A stretch of 64,000 nucleotides of DNA, taken from positions 1 through 64,000 of the forward strand of contig NZ_PVTE01000027.1 of assembly GCF_003002825.1 (NCBI RefSeq), written 5' to 3'. Position 1 is the first letter of the stretch. Each line of letters opens with the position of its first letter. The translations under genes and the position numbers were made by a program. This document shows, piece by piece, positions 25,610 through 34,090 of this stretch. Below the pieces are notes generated by a model. It saw only the letters and a program-made list of their open reading frames with translations. It searched no databases and had not been told where the DNA came from. This DNA comes from Spirosoma oryzae. Its GTDB lineage: Bacteria; Bacteroidota; Bacteroidia; Cytophagales; Spirosomataceae.

Positions 25610-27139
25610 ATGAAACGAAACTTCCTATGTCTCTTCCTGCTCAGCGGGCTGCTGCTGGCGCTGAGTAGCTGCGACAAATACCTCGACATTAACAAAAACC
25701 CCAACAACCCCGATCAGGTCGAAGCGGCCCTGCTGCTGGCACCTATCGAAGTCAACTACGCCCTGGGGGTGCAGGTCGACGCGCGGGTTATCGGCCGGTA
25801 CGTACAGAACTGGCAATCGTATCTGGCCGGCGACACCTGGGATCTGCACGGCTATGCCTCTGCATCCGACGTAGGCGGTGAACTCTGGCGCAACGTCTAT
25901 TTCAAGGCGGGTCGCAATTTGATCAATCTGATCGACGACGCCCGCGCCAACCAGAAATGGGACTACCTGGGCGTCGGGCTGGTGATGAAAGCATGGGGCT
26001 GGCAGATGCTGACCGATATACACGGTGAAATCATTCTGTCGGAAGCGTTCGATCAGGACCCGCAGAAAAACCAGTTCAACTACGATACGCAACAGGCAGC
26101 CTACGCCGAAGTGGTACGGCTGCTGAACGAAGCGATTCCCTATCTCAACCGCGCCGACGGCCGGGTGTCACAGACACAGCTGGCCCGTGGCGACATTATG
26201 TACGCGGGTGACCGGCTCAAATGGAAGCGTTTTGCCTACGGCCTGCTGGCGATCAACGCGCACCACCTGTCGCCCAAAAGCGGGTATGACCCGAACAAGG
26301 TCATCGCTTATGTCGACAGCGCCTTCACCAGCAATGCCGACAATGCGCTGATGCCGTTCAATGGTAACAGCACTGCCGACGCCAGCTTCTTTGGGCCTAC
26401 GCGTCAGAACCTCCAGGTATACGGGCAGAGCGATTTCATGCTGCGACTGCTCGACGGCCGGATATTTACGAACGTAAAAGATCCTCGGTTATCGCAGCTG
26501 CTGGTAGCGAGTGGCGACGGCGTGTACCGGGGTCTGGTTCCCGGCGGTGGCCAATCGACCGCAGCGAGTATTCCGGCCACCGCGCGGGTGCTGAGTCCGT
26601 GGGCAACACCCCTTAACAGTATTCCAGCGGCCGGTACGACGGGTAAATACGTCTTTACCGACAAAGGACCGTTCCCGATGATGACCTATTCGCAGCTTCA
26701 GTTCATCAAGGCCGAAGCGGCCTTCTTCAAAGGTGACAAAGCTACGGCGCTAGCCGCCTACCGCAACGGCATCAGCGCGCACCTGACATACGCGGGCGTA
26801 TCGACCGCCGACCAAGCTACTTACCTGGCCAATGCCGTCGTCCTCCCGGCGGCCGGTTCGCTGACGCTCAACCAGATCATGTTGCAGAAATACATTGCGC
26901 AGTGGGGCTGGGGTTTTCTGGAACAGTGGTCCGACCTGCGCCGGTACAACTATAGCGCGGAGATATTCACCGGCTTTCAGCTTCCGCAGACCTTCGCGAC
27001 GGTGAATAACGGCAAGCCGGCGCAACGGCTGCGGCCCCGCTATAACTCCGAATACGTCTGGAACATCGATGCCCTCGCAAAAATCGGCGGTCTCGAACTC
27101 GATTATCACACCAAACCCGTCTGGTTCAGCCAGCCATAA
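25610..27139 (+). CDS. SusD/RagB-like outer membrane lipoprotein
   Basis: 509-residue lipoprotein partner of the upstream SusC. ATG at 25610 gives MKRNFLCLFLLSGLLLALSSC, a lipoprotein signal peptide with cleavage before C21. The frame upstream of it lies in a repeat and is not used. Helical TPR-like regions typical of the SusD-like_2 group follow (KYLDINKNPNNPDQVEAALLLAPIEVNYALG; GDIMYAGDRLKWKRFAYGLLAINAHHLS; PMMTYSQLQFIKAEAAFFKGDKATALAAYRNGI). It caps the transporter and helps bind ligand at the cell surface. It shares the operon with the genes on both sides. Confidence 0.93.
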   Translation: MKRNFLCLFLLSGLLLALSSCDKYLDINKNPNNPDQVEAALLLAPIEVNYALGVQVDARVIGRYVQNWQSYLAGDTWDLHGYASASDVGGELWRNVYFKAGRNLINLIDDARANQKWDYLGVGLVMKAWGWQMLTDIHGEIILSEAFDQDPQKNQFNYDTQQAAYAEVVRLLNEAIPYLNRADGRVSQTQLARGDIMYAGDRLKWKRFAYGLLAINAHHLSPKSGYDPNKVIAYVDSAFTSNADNALMPFNGNSTADASFFGPTRQNLQVYGQSDFMLRLLDGRIFTNVKDPRLSQLLVASGDGVYRGLVPGGGQSTAASIPATARVLSPWATPLNSIPAAGTTGKYVFTDKGPFPMMTYSQLQFIKAEAAFFKGDKATALAAYRNGISAHLTYAGVSTADQATYLANAVVLPAAGSLTLNQIMLQKYIAQWGWGFLEQWSDLRRYNYSAEIFTGFQLPQTFATVNNGKPAQRLRPRYNSEYVWNIDALAKIGGLELDYHTKPVWFSQP

Positions 27140-27151
27140 ATCCGGCGTTCG

Positions 27152-27255
27152 GGCTACGGTATTCGGTTTACAGTTTTCAGTCTATCACCAGTAAGTGACA
27201 CAGGACTGGCCGCAAAACCGTAAACCGAATACCGTAGACTGTAAACCATAAATCA
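27152..27255. repeat. GTAAACCG-type intergenic hairpin after susD
   Basis: GGCTACGGTATTCGGTTTAC on one side pairs with GTAAACCGAATACCGTAGAC on the other, with a ~45-base spacer. It belongs to the same repeat vocabulary as 25538-25606 and 58590-58758. Confidence 0.75.
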
Positions 27256-27262
27256 AATTTCA

Positions 27263-28036
27263 ATGCGTACCTACACATACCTTATAGCGTTGCTGGCGAT
27301 CGGGCTGGGCTGGTCGTGCCAGCGCGAAACGCTGCTCATTCCGTCGACGCCAGTACAGACGGGGGCGCGGATCAAACTCGTTCATGCCGCTCCCGAAGCC
27401 GCTTCCGTCGACCTATACGTTAATGGGCAGAAGATCAGTGCGGGATTACCGACGGGAGCCAGTAGTATCAGCGCTGGTACCGGCACGCCCACGGCCATTA
27501 CCTTTGGCAATACCTTTCCCGGTTCAACGGCCAGTTACGCCGTTATTTCGTCGGGGCAGGTACCAATCACCCTGAGCAGCCCGGCTGCTACAACCGCAGG
27601 CAGTGCGACCACCGTCGCTACGCAAACCCTTTCCCTGACCGACGGTAACTACTATTCGCTACTCGTACTGGGCACCGGTACTCAGCCGCAGATAAAGCTC
27701 ATTCCCGATGATTTCAACACGGCAACTGATCCGGCCCTGTTCTACGTGCGCTTCATCAACCTCATCCCCAACGCACCCGCCTACGATCTGGCCCTGGCAT
27801 CCGGCGCAATCATTACGGCAAACGTCGCTTACCAGAGTGCTTCGCCATTCGTCGGCGTCGATCTCAGCAATAATGCGTCATTTGTCTTTCGGTCGACCGG
27901 AACGACCACTAGTGGGGGAACCGGCGTGACCTTCACCGGTAGTACGGCCGGACGGGTCATTACGATCATTGCGCAGGGAGTTGTTGGCCGTACCGGAACG
28001 CAGGCTCCCCGCATAAACGTCTATGTAAATCGATAG
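27263..28036 (+). CDS. DUF4397-domain lipoprotein
   Basis: 257-residue exported protein. A lipoprotein signal (YLIALLAIGLGWSC) puts the lipid cysteine at about residue 19. It then shows DUF4397-type beta-strands: ARIKLVHAAPEAASVDLYVNGQKI and, repeated later, ALFYVRFINLIPNAPAYDLALASGAI. DUF4397 proteins are envelope proteins of unknown role. As third gene in the SusC-SusD operon it could be an accessory surface lipoprotein of that transporter; this rests on position only. Confidence 0.8.
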   Translation: MRTYTYLIALLAIGLGWSCQRETLLIPSTPVQTGARIKLVHAAPEAASVDLYVNGQKISAGLPTGASSISAGTGTPTAITFGNTFPGSTASYAVISSGQVPITLSSPAATTAGSATTVATQTLSLTDGNYYSLLVLGTGTQPQIKLIPDDFNTATDPALFYVRFINLIPNAPAYDLALASGAIITANVAYQSASPFVGVDLSNNASFVFRSTGTTTSGGTGVTFTGSTAGRVITIIAQGVVGRTGTQAPRINVYVNR

Positions 28037-28063
28037 ATCCGACCTCTTTTTTATCGTTCACGC

Positions 28064-28099
28064 AAGTTGCCTCTACCAACGTAGAGGCAACTTATTTTT
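28064..28099 (+). terminator. Intrinsic terminator of the SusCD operon
   Basis: AAGTTGCCTCTAC-CAAC-GTAGAGGCAACTT perfect 13-bp stem followed by ATTTTT, 27 bases after the DUF4397 stop. The remaining ~290 bases before the next gene hold only a small hairpin (GACAGCTAAGGCTGTC near 28315) and no other recognised feature. Confidence 0.9.
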
Positions 28100-28391
28100 C
28101 AACCAAGTTTATTCTACCCACGACCCAAACAATTCCTACCGTTCGTACCTTAGGTATCAGTAACAGCCTTTACCTATACCGCCTGTAACAAATCACGGCA
28201 GCCGTGACCGCTAAACCGGAGAACCGTCTATACAACGCTATAGGCAGCCGCAACGCTGTTTGGTCCACATACGACCGATCCGTCTGAACCGGCTGACCTG
28301 TACTGATCGCTGCTGACAGCTAAGGCTGTCGTTAGGCGTCCGACCGTGTTGCTGACACCGGGCAATCAGCAGTGCACTTAACCCATACACG

Positions 28392-29381
28392 ATGAATACA
28401 GTATTGGTGACGGGAGCCAACGGTTTTTTAGGTGGATACCTTTGTCGAGAACTGGTTCGGCGGGGGTATGGCGTCAGGGCCTTCGTTCGACCAACGTCTA
28501 ATTTACAGGCGCTGGCCGGCCTGCCCGTCGATGTCTGGGTTGGCGACTTACTCGATGCCGACAACGTACGAGCGTCGGTCTACGGCTGTGATTACATTAT
28601 TCACGCGGGGTCGGCGACGGCGGCCAATCCGGCCCGTAACCTGTCGGTGCGGCTCTCCAACGTACAGGGAACGGCCACAACGTTATCAGCCGCTAGCCGG
28701 GCTGGTGTTCGGCGCTACATTTACGTCGGAACGGCCGACGTATTTGCTTGTGGCGATGCGCAACAGCCCGGTACTGAACAACAGCCTATCCGCGACAAAT
28801 TATACGGCCTCGACTACATCGACAGTAAGCTGGCAGCTACCGACATGGTCCTCAGGGCGGTTCAGACCGATCATTTACCGGCTATCATGGTACATCCGAC
28901 GGTTGCCGTGGGGCCTTGTGATTACAAAAATACGGCGCACATGCTGCTGACGTACATGTATCACAAACGCATCTTTGCCACCCCGGCGGGCGGACGCAAT
29001 TACGTCCACGTGGCCGACGTAGCCACGGCGACAGTTAACGCGCTGACGATGGGTGACCTGTACGAGTCGTACATTCTGGGTAACGAGAATCTGAGCTTCC
29101 GCCAGTTGTTCGACATGATGGCGCAGATCATGCAGATCCGTGCCCCCAGCCGCCGACTACCGGCCCAACTGGCCTCCCTGATGGGTTTACTGGGTGACTG
29201 GCGCAATGCGTTCTCCGAGCAACCCGGCGACTACAATTCTACACTGATCGCCATGGCGAACGACGAACACTACTTTTCGGCAGCCAAAGCGGTGAACACC
29301 CTGGCGATGCCGCAGACCCCTGTCCACATCGCCCTTACGGAAGCGTTCCACTGGTTCAAGGATAACGGCTACCTGGACTGA
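28392..29381 (+). CDS. NAD(P)-dependent epimerase/dihydroflavonol-reductase-like SDR
   Basis: 329-residue extended short-chain dehydrogenase. The Rossmann glycine motif is VTGANGFLGGYL (G8-G14), and the active-site pair is Y142-x3-K146 (DYIDSKLA). DVWVGDLLDADNVRASVYGCDYIIHAGS is typical of dihydroflavonol-4-reductase-like NAD-epimerases. It probably reduces or epimerises a sugar nucleotide or small carbonyl compound; the substrate is not defined by sequence. It is transcribed alone and meets the GT9 gene tail to tail with 5 bases between stops. Confidence 0.85.
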   Translation: MNTVLVTGANGFLGGYLCRELVRRGYGVRAFVRPTSNLQALAGLPVDVWVGDLLDADNVRASVYGCDYIIHAGSATAANPARNLSVRLSNVQGTATTLSAASRAGVRRYIYVGTADVFACGDAQQPGTEQQPIRDKLYGLDYIDSKLAATDMVLRAVQTDHLPAIMVHPTVAVGPCDYKNTAHMLLTYMYHKRIFATPAGGRNYVHVADVATATVNALTMGDLYESYILGNENLSFRQLFDMMAQIMQIRAPSRRLPAQLASLMGLLGDWRNAFSEQPGDYNSTLIAMANDEHYFSAAKAVNTLAMPQTPVHIALTEAFHWFKDNGYLD

Positions 29382-29386
29382 GCCCT

Positions 29387-30424
29387 TCAGGCACCTTCCT
29401 GCTGCCCAGCAACGTCGCCCGCAGCGATTGAATTGGCGCAGAGAAAGTGGCCCAGCGGGCATTTGGCCCGGCCATGCAGGTTACAGGGACGACAGTCGAG
29501 CGGGTGCGGAGTCTGTACCACGCGCGACACGTCGGCGAGGGGGCCGAAGCCAAATTCCGGTACGGTAGAACAAAAGACGGCCGTTGTCGGCGCGTTCGTC
29601 GACGAGCATAAGTGCAGCGGAGCCGAGTCGTTGACGTAGTTCATCCGGGCACCCTGCATCAGTGCTGCCGATGCGAGTAAGCTTAATTTCCCGGCCAGAT
29701 TGATCACCGTACGACCCGGCACCATCCGAATCAGGCTGTCACAGATGGCTGCGTCGGACGGTGCGCCCAACAGATACACCGTTTCGTCGCCGGGCAGTTG
29801 TTGAATCACCTCAGCCCACAGCGCCAGCGGGTATTGCTTGGTGAACCAGACGGAGGTCGGCGCGATGCAGCGATACCCACCAGTCTGATAGGGCTTTACG
29901 GCGGCATAATCGTCGGCCGATGGATACAGCCGGGGCCGTGTCCGGCGGGCGCGCCAGTTTGGTAATTCCAGTGGTTCGAGCAGGCCGGCATTTCGGTCGA
30001 CCTCGTGAATACCGGGTTCGATCCGATGGTCGACTGCGTAGGTAAACCAGCGCGAAAAAGGATTTTTTGCAAAGCCAATGCTGATCCGGGCGTTGGCGAG
30101 GGCGGTCAGCAGCCCCGTTGTGCCGAAGCGTTGCAGGTTGAGGATGACGTCATACTGCCGCTCACGCAGCAGCTTGAGCAGGTCGAGCAGCGTACCGTAT
30201 TTGCCCAGCAGACCACCCTTACCTTTCTTATCCCACACCAGCACCTCGTTCAGCAGGGGGTGGTTGGCCAGCAAGCCCTCGTTTCCCCGCCTGACCAGCA
30301 TGTCGATGCGGGCATTGGGCAGCCGCTCGTGCAGCTCTTCGAGCAGCGCCGTGGCCAGAATAACATCGCCGATGAAGGCTGTTTGACTAATTAGGAACCG
30401 GGGTGGATTCGTTACGGTTATCAT
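29387..30424 (-). CDS. Family 9 glycosyltransferase (ADP-heptose:LPS heptosyltransferase-like)
   Basis: 345-residue GT-B protein. The start FLISQTAFIGDVILATALLEELHERLPNARIDMLVR is the hallmark GDVI/L motif of WaaC/WaaF-type enzymes, and the C-terminal domain has YRCIAPTSVWFTKQYPLALWAEVIQQL and NYVNDSAPLHLCSSTNAPTTAVFCST. It probably transfers a heptose or related sugar to the lipid A core. It ends in a Cys-rich tail (PHPLDCRPCNLHGRAKCPLGHFLC), a segment often seen in GT9 enzymes of Bacteroidota. It is divergent from the M16 peptidase gene with 30 bases between starts. Confidence 0.88.
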   Translation of the reverse strand: MITVTNPPRFLISQTAFIGDVILATALLEELHERLPNARIDMLVRRGNEGLLANHPLLNEVLVWDKKGKGGLLGKYGTLLDLLKLLRERQYDVILNLQRFGTTGLLTALANARISIGFAKNPFSRWFTYAVDHRIEPGIHEVDRNAGLLEPLELPNWRARRTRPRLYPSADDYAAVKPYQTGGYRCIAPTSVWFTKQYPLALWAEVIQQLPGDETVYLLGAPSDAAICDSLIRMVPGRTVINLAGKLSLLASAALMQGARMNYVNDSAPLHLCSSTNAPTTAVFCSTVPEFGFGPLADVSRVVQTPHPLDCRPCNLHGRAKCPLGHFLCANSIAAGDVAGQQEGA

Positions 30425-30454
30425 CAGTACGCCACGCGCGTCAGTCGACTACGA

Positions 30455-31690
30455 ATGGAAGATTACGAAGTTGTTACCCTGCCGAACGGGATTCGCATCG
30501 CGCATCGGCAGATACCTCATACCCAGATTGCGCATTGCGGTATCATGCTCGATATCGGTAGCCGCGATGAACAGCCGCACCAGCAGGGACTTGCCCATTT
30601 CTGGGAGCATATGGCCTTCAAAGGTACGGAGAAACGAAAATCATACCACATCATTACCCGACTCGAAACGGTTGGTGGTGAGTTAAATGCATATACGACA
30701 AAAGAAAAAGTGTGTTTTCATGCGTCGGTACTGGGGGCGCACTTCGAGAAAGCCACCGAACTGCTCGCCGACATCACCTTTCACTCGGTATTCCCCGAGA
30801 AGCAGATCGAGCGGGAGCGCGGGGTAATTCTGGAAGAAATGGCGATGTATTACGACTCACCCGAAGACGCCATTCAGGACGATTTCGACGAGTTGGTCTT
30901 TCCCAGTCACGCGTTGGGCGGCAACATTCTCGGCACCACCGAGACGGTCAGTTCGTTCACCCGCGAAGATCTGCAACGCTTTATCGCCGAGAACTACGAC
31001 ACCAGCCGGATCGTATTCGCGTCGGTGAGTAACCTGCCGTTCAAACAGGTGGTGAAGATCGTGGAAAAGTATCTGCGCGACGTACCGACCCAGCAAACCA
31101 GCCGGCAACGACAGCAGCCTACTGGGTACGTACCGAAACAAACGCGCGTCGAAAGGCCCATCACGCAGGCACAGTGCGCGCTCGGGCGGCCCGCCTACGG
31201 CCTGACCGATCCACGCCGATTACCCTTCTTTATGCTGGTCAACCTGCTCGGCGGTCCCGGTATGAACTCGCGGCTGAATCTGAATCTACGCGAGAAGTAC
31301 GGGCTTGTCTACTCCATCGACGCCAGCTACACGCCTTACCTCGACACGGGCTTTCTGGGTATCTACTTCGGTACCGACCCCAAGAAAGTCGATAAAGCTA
31401 ACCGCCTGATTAGTCAGGAACTGCGCCGACTGCGGGAACAGCCGCTGACGACGCTGCAACTGCATCAGACCAAAGAGCAGCTGATCGGGCAGCTGGCGAT
31501 GGCAGAGGAAAGCAATAATAGTTTTATGCTGATGATGGCGAAGAGCCTGCTCGACATCGACCGGGTCGAAGCCCTAGGCGACATCAACGCCGATATAAAC
31601 GCCATCACCGCCACGCAGCTTCAGGACCTCGCCCAGGAAGCCTTCCAGGAAGATCAGTTCAGTTCCCTGACGTTCGTGCCGGAGAAGTGA
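30455..31690 (+). CDS. M16-family zinc metallopeptidase (processing-peptidase-like)
   Basis: 411-residue peptidase with the inverted zinc motif H48-F-W-E51-H52 (GLAHFWEHMAFKGT) and the distal glutamate region IEREREGV-like ERERGVILEEMAMYYDSPED. The second, non-catalytic M16 domain follows (ALGRPAYGLTDPRR...LREKYGLVYSIDASYTPYLDTGFLGIYFGTDP). No signal peptide is visible, so it is cytoplasmic or periplasmic by another route. The family cuts small peptides or processes precursor proteins. It is a single gene and is followed by a TGAATGATT-type hairpin. Confidence 0.92.
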   Translation: MEDYEVVTLPNGIRIAHRQIPHTQIAHCGIMLDIGSRDEQPHQQGLAHFWEHMAFKGTEKRKSYHIITRLETVGGELNAYTTKEKVCFHASVLGAHFEKATELLADITFHSVFPEKQIERERGVILEEMAMYYDSPEDAIQDDFDELVFPSHALGGNILGTTETVSSFTREDLQRFIAENYDTSRIVFASVSNLPFKQVVKIVEKYLRDVPTQQTSRQRQQPTGYVPKQTRVERPITQAQCALGRPAYGLTDPRRLPFFMLVNLLGGPGMNSRLNLNLREKYGLVYSIDASYTPYLDTGFLGIYFGTDPKKVDKANRLISQELRRLREQPLTTLQLHQTKEQLIGQLAMAEESNNSFMLMMAKSLLDIDRVEALGDINADINAITATQLQDLAQEAFQEDQFSSLTFVPEK

Positions 31691-31695
31691 CTGAC

Positions 31696-31787
31696 TGAAT
31701 GATAGATTGATGGAATGATTGAATGGGCTACCGCAATGATAGTCTGCCGGATGGCCCATTCAATCATTCCATCAATCTATCATTCAA
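31696..31787. repeat. TGAATGATTGAATG-type intergenic palindrome, copy 1
   Basis: TGAATGATAGATTGATGGAA pairs with its complement TTCCATCAATCTATCATTCA; the arms total about 33 bp. The stop codon of glgE (31780-31782) is inside the right arm. A related palindrome is at 50815-50893. Confidence 0.85.
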
Positions 31788-33846
31788 TCCTGAATAGGTG
31801 CATCGGCAGGACGTACGGGTCCAGCTCGACGTAGTTGTATTCGCCCTGCCAGGTGTAGTAGGCCCCCGTTAGCAGGTCGTGGACGGTATACGGCTGATCC
31901 GGGTACAGACCGAGTTGCCAGAGCGGAACCTGCACAGTAGCGGCCCGGCGGTTATACGCGTCCGTGTTGATTACGATCAGCAATTTGTTGTCATTGCTGA
32001 CCTTTACGTAGGCCATAATCGCGTCGTCGGAGACCGGGCAGAACGTCAGGTTATTGGTCGTTTGCAGGGCCGCGTTTTCGTGCCGGATTCGGTTGGTCAG
32101 CCCGATCAGATACGTCAGCTTGTTCGTCTTCTCCCAGTCCCAGTATCGGATTTCGTACTTTTCCGAGTTCAGGTATTCTTCCTTGTTCGGGAACGGTACG
32201 TGCTCCATCAGCTCAAACGATGGACCGTAGATCCCGTAGTTACTCGACAGCGTGGCCGCCAGTAAAAACCGGATCAGAAACTGCGGCTCGTGGCCGCCCT
32301 GTAGACTGTACGGGTTGATGTCGTGGGTCGTCGGCCAGAAATTCGGGCGGAAGTAATACGCCATCGCGTCGGGCTGGCCGTTTGCCTGCGTCAGCTCGGT
32401 CAGGTACTCTTCCAGTTCTGCTTTGGTGTTGCGCCAGGTGAAGTAGGTGTACGAATGCGCAAAGCCACCTTTCGCCAGTTGCTGCATCACCTTTGGCTTG
32501 GTGAAGGCTTCGGCCAGAAACAGCATGTCGGGAAACTCCTTCTTGACCTCGGCAATGACCCACTCCCAGAACCCGAACGGTTTGGTATGTGGGTTGTCGA
32601 CCCGGACGATGCGAACGCCCCACTCCGCCCACACCAGCAGCACGCGTTTCAGTTCGTTCCACAGGTTCTGCCAGTCGTCCGTTTCGAAATACACCGGATA
32701 AATATCCTGATATTTCTTCGGCGGATTCTCGGCGTACTGAATCGTTCCGTCGGGCCGCTTTTTGAACCAGTCGGGATGTTCCGTGGCCCACGGATGATCG
32801 GGCGAACATTGAATCGCCAGGTCCATCGCCACCTCCATACCGTAATTGGCCGCAATGGAAATCAGGTGTTTGAAGTCCTCGACGGTACCGAGTTCGGCGT
32901 GAATCGCGTCGTGACCACCCTCCGCCGAGCCGATGCCGTAGGGCACCCCCGGATCACCCGGCTGACAGACGACCGAGTTGTTTTTACCCTTCCGGTGCGC
33001 CATACCGATTGGATGAATGGGCGGCAGATACAGCACATCGAAACCCATTTCCGAGATGCGGGGCAGCAGTTTTTCAACGTCGCGGAACGTACCGTGCTTA
33101 CCTTCTTCGCGGGCTGTCGACCGGGGAAATAAGCAATACCAGGTGCTGAAACCAGCCCGCGCCCGATCGACCTCGACGCCCAGCGCCGGATAGCGCGACG
33201 GGTGCTGCCGTTCGGGATAGCGGTTGGCGTAAAACGTAAACTGTTCGCTTTCCGCGACTGAGATCGCTTCGTCGTACGGGCTATCGGCGGCACTCTCCGC
33301 TCCCGCCCGAAACAGCGCAGCCATCGCACGCAACGCCGTTACGTCGGTCGACTCTTCAGCCGGTACGGCTGCGGCTTTTGCTTTCGTCTTACCCTTTTTA
33401 GGCGTCGGTTCGGCCGGGCCACCCGCCCGCCGTAGCATGCCATCGACGTACTGCGCACCGGCCAGCAATTCGCTAATGACGCGTTGACCATCAGCTATTT
33501 TCAGGTGGATTTCGTGCTGCCACGATGCCAGATGATCGACCCACCCTTCGATGGTGTACTGATACCGGCCAATCTTGTCGACCACAAACGAAGCGCCCCA
33601 GCGATCATTGCCCAGCAGGGCCATGTTCATCTCGGTCCAGTCGGCATCATTGACATGCTTATACAGCAGCCGGGCCGCCAGGTAGTCGTGACCATCGGCG
33701 AAGATATCGGCCTCAACCGCAATGACATCACCGGGAATGGCTTTGATGGGAAAGCGCCCGCCATCGAGTTCGGGCGATACGTGTTCGATCACGACGCGGG
33801 TTTGCCCCGTCGCCGGAAAAGTGACTTGCTTCTTCGTATCGATCAT
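31780..33846 (-). CDS. glgE: Alpha-1,4-glucan:maltose-1-phosphate maltosyltransferase
   Basis: 688-residue GH13_3 enzyme that extends alpha-glucan with maltosyl units from maltose-1-phosphate. ATG at 33846 (MIDTKKQVTFPATGQTRVVIEHVSPELDGGRFPIKAIPGD) is the normal GlgE start; the frame continues upstream but only with unlikely sequence. The N-terminal DUF3416 domain is followed by a Lys/Ala-rich linker (PKKGKTKAKAAAVPAEE). In the barrel the predicted nucleophile is D417 (VRIVRVDNPH), the acid/base is E446 (LFLAEAFTKP), and the stabiliser is D509 (THDINPYS). YLPPIHPIG and GGHDAIHAELGT are also typical. Usual partner genes (treS, mak/pep2, glgB) are not in this window. Confidence 0.93.
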   Translation of the reverse strand: MIDTKKQVTFPATGQTRVVIEHVSPELDGGRFPIKAIPGDVIAVEADIFADGHDYLAARLLYKHVNDADWTEMNMALLGNDRWGASFVVDKIGRYQYTIEGWVDHLASWQHEIHLKIADGQRVISELLAGAQYVDGMLRRAGGPAEPTPKKGKTKAKAAAVPAEESTDVTALRAMAALFRAGAESAADSPYDEAISVAESEQFTFYANRYPERQHPSRYPALGVEVDRARAGFSTWYCLFPRSTAREEGKHGTFRDVEKLLPRISEMGFDVLYLPPIHPIGMAHRKGKNNSVVCQPGDPGVPYGIGSAEGGHDAIHAELGTVEDFKHLISIAANYGMEVAMDLAIQCSPDHPWATEHPDWFKKRPDGTIQYAENPPKKYQDIYPVYFETDDWQNLWNELKRVLLVWAEWGVRIVRVDNPHTKPFGFWEWVIAEVKKEFPDMLFLAEAFTKPKVMQQLAKGGFAHSYTYFTWRNTKAELEEYLTELTQANGQPDAMAYYFRPNFWPTTHDINPYSLQGGHEPQFLIRFLLAATLSSNYGIYGPSFELMEHVPFPNKEEYLNSEKYEIRYWDWEKTNKLTYLIGLTNRIRHENAALQTTNNLTFCPVSDDAIMAYVKVSNDNKLLIVINTDAYNRRAATVQVPLWQLGLYPDQPYTVHDLLTGAYYTWQGEYNYVELDPYVLPMHLFRIE

Positions 33847-33932
33847 AGGTTTGTAACACTGTACATGCGCGGCAATGTTACAAAAAAGCAGCAGAACGAT
33901 TGCTTCCGGGCCAGCGATGTAAACTAGTACAG

Positions 33933-33959
33933 TGGTGTCAGGTCCCCGACCTGACACCA
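33933..33959. repeat. GGTGTCAGGTC palindrome, copy 2
   Basis: TGGTGTCAGGTC-CCC-GACCTGACACCA, perfect 12-bp arms, the same core as the palindrome at 8235-8295. It lies next to a family 1 palindrome, as at the other locus. Confidence 0.85.
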
Positions 33960-33983
33960 TCGTTTGCCGGAACAACCTTTCTC

Positions 33984-34068
33984 TGTCATCCCGACGACAG
34001 GAGGGATCTTCAGGAATGGCAAACTAAGCCGCCTGCTACCGAAGATCCCTCCTGTCGTCGGGATGACA
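33984..34068. repeat. REP-like palindrome family 1, copy 2
   Basis: TGTCATCCCGACGACAGGAG arm and complement, ~28 bp each, loop ~29 bases. Between glgE and the S9 peptidase gene (its 3' side), so it may act as a terminator for the latter. Confidence 0.85.
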
Positions 34069-34090
34069 AAAAAGGCTAATCCCTCGCTGC

